From Caenorhabditis remanei (taxonomy: Eukaryota; Nematoda; Chromadorea; Rhabditida; Rhabditidae), in contig NC_071332.1 in assembly GCF_010183535.1 (NCBI RefSeq), positions 17,174,001 to 17,238,000 on the forward strand: a stretch of 64,000 nt of DNA, written 5' to 3'. Under the pieces are notes generated by a model. It was not told the DNA's origin and did no database searches. It worked only from the letters and a program-made list of their open reading frames with translations. Shown here piece after piece: positions 34,060-44,662 of the stretch (position 1 is the stretch's first letter; each line of letters begins with the position of its first letter). The translations under genes were made by a program, and so were the position numbers.

Positions 34060-34130
34060 ATTATTAACTCAATTGTGGAAATTCCCTATTGCCTACAATT
34101 CCAGCTCAGCAATTCGGGAAAGTCCACCCA
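34060..34130 (-). pseudogene. Relic 3' end of the RING gene (unit 2)
   Basis: TCAAAATTATTAACTCAATT, then GTGGAAATTCCC and ACAATTCCAGCTCAGCAATT, parallels 36633-36690 at the end of the RING gene. It is degenerate and lacks the rest of the gene. It borders the second Srz unit. Confidence 0.55.
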
Positions 34131-34220
34131 AAACTTATATTAACTTTAGTTTCACCTGCTAGTTTAATTCCAGGAAAAAAATTGGACGAGATTTCAGAGA
34201 TATAGAAATAAACAAGATTA

Positions 34221-35236
34221 TCAAGTGGAATTATTAGTTCTGAATCCAGGAATAGTCGGATGAACAATTGGAGCAATTCGATTCGATTTACAGCGACAAC
34301 AACAACATAACTTCTTTTTCATGAATTTCTTGATCAATTTCTTCTGGCAAAATAAATATACAGTATGCTCAAAGAATAATATTACATAACAGTCAATTAT
34401 TGTGCGAAAAACTAGATCTTCGTATGAACAAATAAAATTTATCTGTAATTTACACTGCATTTTCAAAAAACTAAATTAAAAACTTACGGTTCTAAAAATG
34501 GAGATTATAATCCACTGCCACATTCTGAATTTTTCTAGACGGTGTTCTTTTTTCGTCTTCTTGAAAACTAGAATAGGGAAGCATAGGATAGCGGATAGAC
34601 ATGTAGTGATATCGAGTATATTTATGAATTTCTGAAAGTTTTTTTTCTAAAATAAGACTAATGCTCCAGCAAACAAACCTCTAAGTTCTTACTATTTATC
34701 ACTATGCTTACTATCACTATGGGAAGTGTGACAATAAGCAGAAAATATATTACGCAAAGTATACAACACGTATTTCTAGTAGATATTCTCAAATATTCTT
34801 TTAGTTGTGGTACGAGAAATACCAGGAAATAAAGAATAACAAATAAGGAAGAAAGCAAAACATAAATATTAGCCAGAAAAACCCATAGGACGGCAATAAT
34901 TAAGAACGAAATAATGTAGACCGTGGATACATTTTTTAAATCTTTCAAATCTAGATAGAGAATGCGAAATAGAATAATCAAAATTATTTCAATGATAAAA
35001 AATAAATAAAACAATACAGATAAGAAATGCAAATGATCAATTATTCCAAAACTGAAAGCTCCCCGATACCGAGTTTTGTTCATACTGTAGATTTTAGCAT
35101 AGCATGGAAAAGTGATAACTATCCAGATTGTTAATATCAGGAGGATAATTGTCATAATTATGTTTTTAGGCTCTAAATTAAATTTCGATAAATCTTCAAG
35201 GGTCGACAAATATGTAGAATTTAGTGCGTTTTCCAT
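34221..35236 (-). CDS. Srz-type seven-transmembrane chemoreceptor (minus partner)
   Basis: Three exons. Exon 1 (35236 to about 34685) encodes MENALNSTYLSTLEDLSKFN, TM1 ending in FPCYAKIYSMNKTRYRG, IIDHLHFLSVLFYLFFIIEI, an IYVLLSSLFVILYFLVFL helix and VPQLKEYLRISTRNTCC. Exon 2 (about 34636-34494) encodes KFINILDITTCLSAILCFPI and WQWIIISIF. Exon 3 (about 34456 to 34221) ends HTVYLFCQKKLIKKFMKKK, a run of Cys (CCCCRCKSN) and FRTNNST. The layout and the FPCY...YSMN and P.LKEYL features fit the Srz family, though it is diverged. The CCCC stretch at the cytoplasmic tail could be palmitoylated (inference). Intact, unlike its copy at 32290-33625. Confidence 0.75.
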
Positions 35237-35329
35237 GACGAATGCGAGCGTAAGTAGTCGATTTCGTCTAGTTGTTGTTTGAGCAGGTGAAGTTTTAGTG
35301 TAGAAATTTTCATTTCATTTTTTTCTAGA
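35237..35329. promoter_or_regulatory. Bidirectional promoter between divergent Srz genes
   Basis: Only 93 bp separate the two start codons. The equivalent region at 33626-33713 in the older unit is well conserved (CGAATGCGAGCG, CGATTTCGTCT, GCAGGTGAAG or ACAGGTGAAG). Both genes probably share control elements here. TTTTTTTCTAG before the plus-strand ATG looks like a trans-splice acceptor. Confidence 0.55.
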
Positions 35330-36449
35330 ATGGAATCACATCTCGGTATATTTTCAACATCTATCAACAGCACATCGTTTTTCACCGATGAAACCCCACC
35401 AGCCAAAATCATACTTTTATTTGTATATATCTTCTGCGCAGTGGCAATTTTTCCATTCTATTTCCATGTCTACGGTATGAATCGAAAGCGAGATGAGAGT
35501 ACAGCAGTGTTCCCAATCATAAGTTATTTTTATCAGTGTCTCAAAACTTTGTATTGCTATTTTTACTTAATTATGCTAATAGCAGGATTGGTTTTTTTCT
35601 ATCGCTCTGAAAAATTTATTTGGCTGGCATTGCTCTTGTATTCATTGAGTTTTTTTATTATTCCTACTATTTGCGAAGTCAATCAGGTTATTATGTCTCT
35701 TTTGGCTGCACAAAGATTCTTTTTGTATTTTTTCCCCACCGTAGAGAAGTATTTAAATATTTCCAAAAATGGTTTTCGTTGGCTCATTTGGATTCTTTAT
35801 TTACTATCTTTTTTGAAACTGATCGTGATGTTTATATTGGTTTTCCTTGACAGTGTTTCAATTGTTTACATGGTGAGCTGTCTTTGTTTGTATCACTAAC
35901 ATGATGAAATTCCAGATTTCTTTCTTTTGTTTCAATGTATTAATAATCGGATCCACTCTAATGTACATCCCAATTTTCCTCAGCATTCGCAAACTTTCTC
36001 ACCTGAGTTCGGCAAAGAAGAATAGACCGCATCGGTTCGTTCTTTGGCAGGTTTTTTCTTTATTTATAGTGAAGTTTGTAAGTTTTTATTTTCTGGCCGT
36101 GTTTCAATTTTTCTTGAAGAACTACCTACCAATCGTAATTTATTATTACTTCATTTCTCACAAACCATTAGCTGATGTAAGTTTGAAAAAAAAAAAGAGA
36201 AAATTTTCATAACTCGTGATGTTCCAGGTGTTAATCCGCGGCACGCTGTCCGATTGCTTACTTACACCAATACTAATCCAGGTGGCTTACTTGGGATGTA
36301 ACCGGCGGAACTTGAAAACGTTGATTTTATCTTTAAAACCCAAGAATTTTCTCAAAACAATCATTTGCCCAATTTTACCTTCGCGACCTGTAAAACCGGA
36401 AAGAGGAACTATGAATCAGATTGGATCTACTTCGGCTAACAGAGTATAA
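35330..36449 (+). CDS. Srz-type seven-transmembrane chemoreceptor (plus partner)
   Basis: Three exons (35330-35872, 35916-36176, 36228-36449). Exon 1: MESHLGIFSTSINSTSFFTD, TM1 with FPFYFHVYGMNRKRDESTAV, FPIISYFYQCLKTLYCYFYL, then MSLLAAQRFFLYFFPTVEKY, the Srz signature around TM3. Exon 2: LMYIPIFLSIRKLSHLSS and LWQVFSLFIVKFVSFYFLAV. Exon 3: TLSDCLLTPILIQVAYLGCN followed by RRNLKTL and a Pro-rich tail. It appears complete and probably acts as a sensory GPCR. It diverges from the minus-strand Srz gene and converges on the RING gene remnant. A nearly deleted copy lies at 33640-33850. Confidence 0.85.
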
Positions 36450-36640
36450 AATAAATAGTTTACAATGATTAGTGCGAGTGGATATTATGGTATAAAGAAA
36501 ATTAGTATGTGACTGGCGAGATTTGAATTTAAAATAAAACATTTATTGAAACATTGGGGATACAAATCATAATGAGTCGAAAACAATATAATAGCAGAAA
36601 ATAATGGAAAAAAAACTCAAAAAACAAAAACTCAAAATTA

Positions 36641-37600
36641 TTAACCCAATGATGGAAATTCTCGATTGTCCACAATTCCAGCTCTGCAACTCGGGCAAGT
36701 CCTGTTCAACACCATCCAATCCTGAATGCATTTCTTGTGACTGTTGCACACTCCACACATCTCGGTTTCATCTTCTAGTTCTATAAGGTCTAGACAGATC
36801 ACACACTCGTCGTCTTCCAGTTCTTCTGGGTTCAATTCTGACGTCTTCTGGAGTTGTGAGCAGATCAGTGGTGGTTTCGACTTCATAGTGACCTCATAAA
36901 CTTTCAAAAATTCTGGTGAGAATACTGGAAAATTAGGAAGTGCTGGAATCTCATCGGCAGTTTCGAATTGGTTGTATTGGATCATGGCGATCCGATTTTC
37001 CACAGTTTCCGAATAAGCATTTGGCTCTTCCCAGAATCTTGTCCTTTCAGTTTCAGCAATTCTTCTGATTTCCTTTTTGTTAGTGTTGATGATTACTCGA
37101 TTTGTGGTTTCCGTGCATTTAGATATCGGCTGTTGCCTATGAAGGACTCCGTTGATAGCTTGAAGTTTGTATAGGGCGTCTGGAATTTTTTCGGGGTTTT
37201 CATCTGGAGTCTCCTGCTGGTCAATTTGAAGGCTTCTAATTCTCACTGTATGCTCCTCTAATCTTTCCTCCTGTTGCTTGATTACGTCGTCTTTTTCTTC
37301 CAGAAGTTTCTTCAAAACCGCGATTCTCTCCTCCTGGTCTCTCTGATGCTTTTCCGCCAGCTCTTTGATTACGTTCTCCTTCTCATCCAGAAGTTTCTCT
37401 AACATCTTTATCTTCTCATTCTTATCCAATCCTTTTTGTTTGACCATCTCGATTTCCAGTTGAGCGGTAGCGAGTTCCTTCTAGAGCTGCTTGTTTTCTA
37501 GATTGGAAAGTCTCAAATTTTGATTGGCTTTTATGGTAAATTCACTAGCCCGAGAGCACTTGGAACATGACTTAGACTCTTTCGGAGCGTCATCGGATGA
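36641..37600 (-). CDS. RING-finger/coiled-coil ORF (3' half of a decayed fusion gene)
   Basis: An open frame of 268 codons from ATG 37447. It contains a coiled coil (KIKMLEKLLDEKENVIKEL) and a C-terminal RING-like domain: CVICLDLIELE, MCGVCNSHKKC, RTCPSCRAG. The metal ligands run C-C-C-C-H-C-C-C, the C4HC3 order. Proteins of this kind are usually E3 ubiquitin ligases. Upstream the homologous frame continues (CSKCSRASEFTIKANQNL) but is cut by TAG at 37481-37483. Another break, a frame shift near 37630, separates it from the N-terminal domain. A shortened RING protein might still be made from 37447; otherwise it is a remnant. Confidence 0.6.
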
Positions 37601-38965
37601 GACTTGTTTTTTGGCTTTCTTCGACTTTTTCTTCTTCTGATATTTCAGTTATTTCTTCTTTCAGTTCCTCTTCACTCTCATCTGATTCCTCTGACACCAC
37701 ATCAAGTAACCTTCCATCACACAACTCACAGCCTGTTATAAACATTCGTGAGCATGCTCCTTGCGCATGAATAAATTTCAAAATCTTGGGCAGTTTCCGA
37801 GCAATTGCGTTAAACTGGCATCGAGTAATAGCGATAGGCATGTTGGTTGATCCCGGATTCTCTTGTTTTTGCGACTGGATGCACCTTTCTGCATATTTGG
37901 AAATGTCGCCGAAACACTTATCCAGGTTGAACAATTTGAGAGTTTCCTTCAGATTCTCCACTGAAAGTGTCGGCATTTTAGAAATATCAGTGAGTTTGGA
38001 GGAGAATTTCTTCAAATGAGTGATATAAAATTTCTCCCACTTATTCCTGATGATCTCCACTTCCTTCAAATCGATAAACTAGACTCCTCTGCTCTCATCG
38101 AAATAACATTTTGTTGATTTGAAAAACTTCTTGATGTGAGTCCAACTTTCTTCTCCAATCGTATGAAACACCTTCTTTGCTACAATCATATCCACAAGAA
38201 GTTCATAAAGGACCTCCGACGCAAAGATGCAATAGGCTCCGTCATAAGTGGGAATCGGTGTCTGGGCGAACATTAACATTATTCGTTTCATCTTGACAAA
38301 CTCCAGATTCTTTAGCACGTTTCTATCGATTTTTTGAAGTACTTCTCTGTAGGATAATGTCGACAGTCTGGGCATACGAAGTACCTCCTCCTCGAATCCC
38401 GATACATCTTTGTTCCGATCTTTTAGAGTTTTGAGCAACTCATGTGCCATCACGAAAAGATTGTTTCCGACCGAGAATGCTCGAATCACTAATTTTGTTT
38501 CGTTAGTTGGATTAACTGAGTAGAGGGGTGGCAGGTGAATCGATTCTTGCTCAGCAAAATGTGCAACTCTTTTCATTACCAATCCGAGCCATATGAGAAT
38601 TGCTGACAGTTCCTTAGAATACTTCTCAGGTTGGTAATGCTTTAGAAATTTCTCCATCGATTCCAAAATAACATCACTCATTGAATTGATTCTTGGTTGG
38701 GCTTTTTCCTTCCATATTGTTTTGTACATATCGTGGTTTTTGCAGCAACAGGGAATTTGTGGGACTATGAATTTCCAATCCTCATTCATCTCATTATAAA
38801 TCGCGGTAGCATCCGGACATGCAATTAGCTCGTGGTGGCTTCCAGCTCCTAAAAGTTTCCAGCAGTCATTCATAATCGAGTCAACTACGTCAAGCATCCA
38901 TCCTTCAAAATAGTTTTCAGTGTCCTTGAAGTGAGACTTTCCAATATTAAAACCAAGCAACTTAA
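37590..38965 (-). pseudogene. N-terminal ARR-family domain of the decayed RING gene
   Basis: Strong similarity to ARR1-ARR8: HHELIACPDATAI, LGLVMKRVAHFAEQESIHLPP, IRAFSVGNNLFVMAHELL, LMFAQTPIPTYDGAYCI, YELLVDMIVAKKVFHT, CFGDISKYAE, RKLPKILKFIHAQGACSRM. A TAG at 38079-38081 replaces the aromatic codon that paralogues have in RGVYF or RGIYF, splitting it into two open frames (302 and 159 codons). The 5' end is missing: the apparent start MSGREFLL is the antisense of the adjacent inverted RING pseudogene (KEFPTAQL on plus), so an inversion cut the gene near 38965. A Glu-rich stretch at the end runs out of frame with the following Lys-rich RING linker. Confidence 0.75.
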
Positions 38966-39370
38966 GAAGGAATTCCCTACCGCTCAACTGGAAGTCGAGG
39001 TGGTCAAGCAGAAGGGATTGGATAAGAAGAAGACAATAATGCTGTTAGAGAAACTTCAGGAATAGAAGGAGAACGTCATCAAGGAGCATGAGGCAAAGCA
39101 GTAGGAGATAATCAAGGGTTTGGAGAAACTTCTGGAAAAAAAAGACGACACCATCAACGTCATCTTTTTCTTCCAAAAAAATGTCTTATCTAAACTTCTA
39201 GCTATCAACGGAGTCCTTCATAGCAAACAGCCGATCCAGATGCACGGAAATCACAAATCGCGTGATCATCAACACTACCAATAAGAAAATGAGAAGTTGC
39301 AAAAACTGAGCAGAGAAGATTTTGTGGGGAGGCAAATGTGGACGATAGGGAGTTTCCACCATTGGGTTAA
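38966..39370 (+). pseudogene. Inverted pseudogene copy of the RING/coiled-coil part
   Basis: On plus it reads KEFPTAQLEVEVVKQKGLDK, LLEKLQE*KENVIKEH, then KLLEKKDD, LLAINGVLHSKQPIQ and, after a deletion, DDREFPPLG plus stop. These parallel the RING gene's ELATAQLEIEMVKQKGLDK, LQAINGVLHRQQPI and DNREFPSLG. In-frame TAGs stand at 39063 and 39102, and the RING itself is deleted. 39370-39490 continues as the inverted copy of the RING 3' flank (compare 36505-36640). It lies head to head with the decayed gene. Confidence 0.75.
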
Positions 39371-39613
39371 TAATTTGGAGAATTTGTTTTTTTCCTGGGG
39401 GTTTCCATTTATTATTATATTGTTTGCGAATCAGTATAAATAAGTACCTTCAATGTTTTAATAAATGTTACATTTAAAATTCAAATCTCAGCAGTAGCAT
39501 TTTTTGAAAAGTTTATAAAACAAAAAAAAAACTTTCTAAAATACTTCATTTTCTAGGCTCACTCTCATGTTTTGGCTGGCAGATCAAATTGTTCCAAACT
39601 TCACAATACAGAA

Positions 39614-39672
39614 TTTTTCGTTTTTTGACCTACGCATTTCCGCGCATCTTTCACCACTTTTTGTTTTGTCAT
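39614..39672 (+). promoter_or_regulatory. ARR promoter module (before ARR1)
   Basis: TTGACCTACGCATTTCCGCG is followed by TTTTGTCATCATC. TTTGTCAT at 39665-39672 fits WWTRTCAT, the published SKN-1 monomer consensus, and lies 141 bp before the ATG. Equivalent modules occur before all eight array genes. Confidence 0.55.
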
Positions 39673-39805
39673 CATCATTTTTGAAATGACTTTTTTTGGC
39701 TTTTGAATCGGTTTCTTCCATTTTTTTTTAAATGATGCTTCAGAAAGTTTTTCGCTAGTTTTTCCTCCTGCTTTCAAATTTCAAACTCTTTTTCTTGTTG
39801 CAGAT

Positions 39806-41496
39806 ATGGCATCGAACGCAAACCCTTCCTTCCAGAGCAATTTGGAAATACTAATCCGGAAATTTATTCCGAAAGAGGTTAGTTTTACTTACATAACTTT
39901 ACTTTAATCATTCTTTTGTCATTCTAGCTGATTCCTCCAAATTGGAAGTGCGACAAATTCCCAGTCAAAAAAGAACAGAATATTTTCATTCTGAACATTA
40001 AGCCTCTCTTCACCCAAGGACAGAAGCGTCTTGGAATGTTCAAATCCGTCAAAGACTTAAAAAATCATATTTTGAGCTACTTCAATTTCCCAAAATCAAT
40101 GGAATATCTCGGAATGAGCCCAATCTTTCAATTCGACTCGATCCCACAAAATGGCCAAACCTCTGATGGAAAAACGGGCATTTATAAAATCGATTTGAAC
40201 AAGATCTGTCCCTTTTTGCCTGACAAGAAGAAAGATTGGACGGCTAACCTGGCCTACCTTATACTGAATGACTGCTGGAAAAAATTACTAGATGGAGTGA
40301 GCCCCCACGAGATGATTGTCTGCCCACATTCGCCGGATTTCTCAAGAAAATTCATTTCGACACTTGAAAATCCCGTTTCGTACAAAGATTACGAAGACTT
40401 CATTTTGCAATGGAAAATTCGATGGGCAGAAAATAAAAATAAAATGTCAGAATTCATATTGGAGACGATCGAGAAGCTCACTTTTGTGGATTGCCGTTGC
40501 ACAAGAGATAATCCTAAAGCACTAGCAGAAGCCGCTGAATATGTGGAATTTGTCATGGATAGGGTCGCGTATTTTGCCAGAGAAGGAGCTATCAATTTGC
40601 CACCACTCAACACATTGGACAACGTGCCGAAAGCAATCATTCGAAAATTCTCAGTGGGAAATTATAACTTTGTGATAGCCAATGAGTATATCAAAGTCTG
40701 CGAAAGTCATAACATTAATGTTGGAAAAGTCAAGAAAACAATTCGTGGGAAGCCGGAACTGACAACTATCAATTGCACTAAGATAGAAGAGATTTTGAAA
40801 ACTATGACAGTTGTTACAATGAACATGAAGCCATTGTTGATGTTTGCCCAGACACCGATTCCTTATGATGGAGGACACTGTATCCTTGCTGCGGATGCTC
40901 TTTATGAGCTCCTGATGGATATGATTGTGGCGAAGAGGGTGTTTTACACTATTGGAGAGGAGAATTGGATCAAAATCAATGAGTTCTTCGAGGCAATGGA
41001 GCTCTACTTTGATGAGAGCGAAGATGTCTATCTTCTGGATTTGCAACACGTGGATGGTATCAAGACAATGTGGGAGTACTACTGTCATCAGTTGAACCTG
41101 CACCGTTTAAATGAGGAGCTCGAGACGAGAGCTACTAGATTTGTGATACGTGTCTTGAAAAAGAAACTCGAGTCCTTGGAACTGTGCTTCAAAGACATTA
41201 TGAAGTATGCGAAACTCATCTATCTCAAGTTGGCTACCGAAAGCGGGTCACCACAATCTCAGTTGCACAGGGCAGTAATCTATTGTCAAATCAACTGTCT
41301 CGCTCGGAAAGTTCCCAAGATTTTGATGTTTATTCACAACCAGAAGTCGTGCAGCCGGATGAATATCGTGGATTGTGAGTATTGTAATATCACGGAGAAA
41401 ATGACTGCGGAGATGGCCAAAATGGAAACAAACGAGAAGAAGGAAGAAGGTGAAGGGAGTGTATCGAAGAAGAAACATAAGAAGAATAAGAAATGA
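39806..41496 (+). CDS. ARR1, RING-less ARR-family protein
   Basis: Exon 1 39806-39877 (24 codons, ending IRKFIPKE) and exon 2 39928-41496 give 546 aa. The ATG follows TTGCAGAT, a trans-splice-like acceptor. Family blocks in order: LGMFKSVKDLKNHILSYF; LNDCWKKL and HEMIVC; YVEFVMDRVAYFAREGAINL; IRKFSVGNYNFVIANEY; LLMFAQTPIPYDGGHCILAA; DALYELLMDMIVAKRVF; YFDESEDVYLLD; LCFKDIMKYAKLIY; QINCLARKVPKILMFIHNQK; CSRMNIVDCEYC. The tail is lysine-rich (SKKKHKKNKK), possibly nuclear targeting. The protein looks helical and soluble. It matches the N-terminal part of the decayed RING gene; I know no assigned function. An adaptor role related to ubiquitin ligases is a guess from that link. Confidence 0.85.
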
Positions 41497-42076
41497 GACG
41501 CCCTGTTCCTGTTATTATATTTTATTTTGTTCAATATTTTTTCTCCTTAACTTTTTTAACATATTGTTAATTGCCCTGAACCTAATTTATGTTGTCTAGA
41601 ATCGGTTGCTGAATGAATTCCCAGTTTTGTCAGTTTTTTTAAGCAGATTTTTTTGAAGAAGTAAAAACTTTCAAATTGGGCTTTGGTGGCTCCACTTACT
41701 TTTAGATGTTTGACTAGAAATTATCAACGGACTTTGAAAAACCAAACTTTTCACGGGCCGGGCCGGGCCGAATCGAAATTTTGCTGGGCACAGGGTTTAA
41801 AATTCAAAAAAAAATTTGAACAAAAAGAAGTGTTTTCAATTTTTTACTATTCTTCAGAATTCAATCAAAACCTAGTCATGTACCAGAAAATTAGATTTTT
41901 TAATGTAAAGTTTTTTTAATTCAACAAATTTGGTGAAAAACTATGTACCGTCTTCTGTAACCGGGCCAAGCTGAACCGGGCAGAAATTCGACAAGTTTGG
42001 GAAAACTTTCACATGACCTTAACAGACAAACGTTTCAATTTCTAGACCCACCTTTTGCGGACATCGTATAGCAGAT
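41497..42076. other. Intergenic between ARR1 and ARR2
   Basis: No gene seen. GGGCCGGGCCGGGCCGAATC at about 41757 is a short GC-rich repeat similar to text at 27380. The 3' UTR of ARR1 and the promoter of ARR2 should lie here. Confidence 0.4.
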
Positions 42077-42120
42077 TTGATCTACGGCCGCGAATTTTTC
42101 TCTCTACTCATTTTTGTCAT
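42077..42120 (+). promoter_or_regulatory. ARR promoter module (before ARR2)
   Basis: TTGATCTACGGCCGCGAATT, then TTTTTGTCATCAT. The TTTGTCAT core at 42113-42120 is 142 bp before the ATG. CTAGACCCACC lies about 35 bp upstream, as before ARR7 and ARR8. Confidence 0.55.
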
Positions 42121-42254
42121 CATAATGTTGAAAAATATCTGTTTTTCTTCTATTTTCTCTTTTTTTTCAAGTTTGGTGTACGTTTTTCTCTGGTTTCAGT
42201 ATTTTGAGAGCTTTCTTCTCTTGCATTTCTAGCACTAACTTTTTTGGTTCAGAT

Positions 42255-43845
42255 ATGGCATCGAATTCATCTCCTTCCGCTCCGAGCAGTCTAGAAAAAG
42301 TAATCCGGAAATATATTCCAAAAGAGGTAAGTTCTAAGTCAACATCTTCATTATCTGAAATTTTCTCAATTTCAGCTGATTCCTGACTCTTGGAAGTGTA
42401 ACAATAGGCGACAAGAAGAGAATCTCCAGGATCTTCTCACCCAAGGTGATAACCCGCAACTTGGAATGTTCGCGTCTGCCGAAGAACTGCTCACGCAGAT
42501 TGATCTCTACGTAAATTTCCCAAGATCTATGCAGTATTTCGACATGGATCCACTTGATCGAATTGAGCCAAAGCCTTATCTCCATATTAGCTTGACGAAG
42601 AATACTTTCATCTATGAGAAAGATCTTTTTAAAATCTTCAACTGTTCCCCATTTGACGGCGAGAAGCACTCAGAAGTAATGAATAAATTGAATGCTTACT
42701 GGAAAGCCACGACTGATGATAACGATCACAAGATGGTATTTTATCCGTATATCCTAGCGAAACCAGACGTTTCAAATCAGCGACCGATTTGTGCACCGAT
42801 TTCAAATACTCTATGCAAAGCTTTCAATATTGAATGGGAGGAATATGTGAAAAAAGAAAAGAATAAGGATACTAATGCCGAATTGAATGAGTATTTTACA
42901 TATACGAGATCAATGGCAGTCTGGATTGAATTGATTAAGAGGAACTTTAATCACCTCGTCGACAACGGTTTCATTAATTTGCCGCAACTCAATTTGTTTC
43001 CTCCAATTGATTTCAAAAAACCAAGAATCCGAGTATTCTCATTCGATGAACATCGATTTGTGGTGGTAAAGGAGTTTATTCAAATTCTAGCGGCATATCA
43101 GATGGATTGGAGTACGTACCTGGAGAGAAATGCGGAGGACGTACGGACATTATCAACATTCTCATTTGATAAAATATCCAAGAAGATTTGCCAGGATCCA
43201 GAGAATCAACTGGAATTTGTGATACTGGAAATACCTAAATTGATGTTCTCTCAAACGCCAATTCCAACTTGGGACAAGGGATACTGTATTCTTGCTGCGG
43301 ATGCTCTTTATGAACTCCTCATGGATTTGATTGTGGCGAAAAAGGTGTTTCACATTTCGGAAGTTGACATTTTAGAAAAAATATGGATTCATGTCAAAAA
43401 AGTGTTCGACGCACTTAAATTTTATTTCGATTCGACGAGTGAACAGATTAATTTTCTCCATTTGAAAGATGTTGATGCCATCAAGGCAATGTGGAAACAC
43501 GTCTACAACACTCACTTGAAGAGATATTATCCAAATGTGAAGCATTTTAAGAAACCGAGCCAGACGGCATTTTCGTTGGCTGGTTTGGTAGAGACACTCG
43601 AATCCTTGGGTCTGGAAAAGAGCTGCAAAGGAATCATTACGAAGTATGCGAAGCCTGTCTACATGCAGTTTGAGACGGAGACCGAGGACGGATTGTCACT
43701 ATCTCAGTTGCATGTCGCGATTACTCGTTGCGAAATCAACTGGGTCGTTGGGAAAATGCCCAAGATTTCGGAGTTCATTCATAACCAGAAGTCATGCAAT
43801 CGGATGAATATTGTTGGGTGTAAATCGTGTCTGTCAGAGAAGTAG
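42255..43845 (+). CDS. ARR2, ARR-family protein without charged tail
   Basis: Exon 1 42255-42326 (ending IRKYIPKE) and exon 2 42376-43845 give 513 aa. Blocks: LGMFASAEELLTQIDLYV, HKMVFYPYILAK (diverged from the usual HEMIVC), IRVFSFDEHRFVVVKEF, LMFSQTPIPTWDKGYCILAA, DALYELLMDLIVAKKVFH, then WKHVYNTHLKRYYPNVKHF, shared with ARR6. It ends at CNRMNIVGCKSCLSEK, so it lacks the Lys- or Glu-rich tail. The CRMNIV-C-C cluster could bind metal, but four ligands in one protein are not evident. ARR2 is closest to ARR6. Start chosen at ATG after GGTTCAGAT. Confidence 0.85.
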
Positions 43846-44094
43846 GAAGCTGGGAAGAAGAAGTTAGAAGGTCAAGGATTGTAAATTGATTTCATTTTCT
43901 CATTTTTAAAGCTATTTTGTTTACTTCATTATTTTTTTGTCTTGACTATTTGGTCTCATTTTTATATGGTGAACTGCTCTGAATTTTGTTGTCAAGAATC
44001 CAATGAATTGGTTGTATTTGGAAAAAAAACACTTTTCTGCTGTATTTTGCAAGAGGATTAAACACTTTCTTTTTTTTAAATTTCAGAATATGAT

Positions 44095-44400
44095 ATTTCA
44101 GACAATTCTTAGAATCTTTCATTATTGGAGCATATGCGAAAATTGCTTTAAACGCTACAATTCCCGTTCTCCTGACTCAGAAGGAACCTAGATGGAAGAG
44201 TTTTTCAGCGCGGCCGTGTTGTCCTATCGGACAAGATTTCTATTTCTCATTTTCTCCCTTTTTTTCGAACAAACTCGTGTTGTTATTGCAAAAAAAACGG
44301 ATTTTTAAAAAAGTCTGTTCGAAAAAAGTGGGAAAACAAGAAATTGAACAGAAGTCTTGTCCGAGAGGACTACGCGCTGAAAACGCTTCCATGAATTGAT
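44095..44400. repeat. Inverted-repeat element, family 2 (copy 2)
   Basis: CAGACAATTCTTAGAATCTT, then ATTCCCGTTCTCCTGACTCA and TTGTCCTATCGGACAAGAT, with TCTTGTCCGAGAGGACTACG on the right. This is the element seen at 16120-16482. The right terminus is shortened. It sits between ARR2 and ARR3. Confidence 0.7.
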
Positions 44401-44513
44401 AATCGGGCTACTTTTTGATTTGATATTCAAGTAGATCAAATAGTTACACAAATTCACGCGAGAAAATTCTGATTTTCTAGACCCATTTCTTGGCGTTTGA
44501 AACTCTAAATAGA

Positions 44514-44566
44514 AAATTTGACCTACAGACTTGCCCGATTTTCTAGTCACTGTTTTTTATTGTCAT
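44514..44566 (+). promoter_or_regulatory. ARR promoter module, b type (before ARR3)
   Basis: TTTGACCTACAGACTTGCCC, then ATTGTCATCAT. ATTGTCAT at 44559-44566 (WWTRTCAT) lies 104 bp before the ATG. The same b-type module precedes ARR4 and ARR5. Confidence 0.55.
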
Positions 44567-44662
44567 CATTTTTTTCGATTTTTTTTCATTTTTCATCGTT
44601 TTTCTCAAGTTTTTAACCGTTTTCGTGTTTTCTGTAAAATATCTAATAGATTTTTTTCAGAT

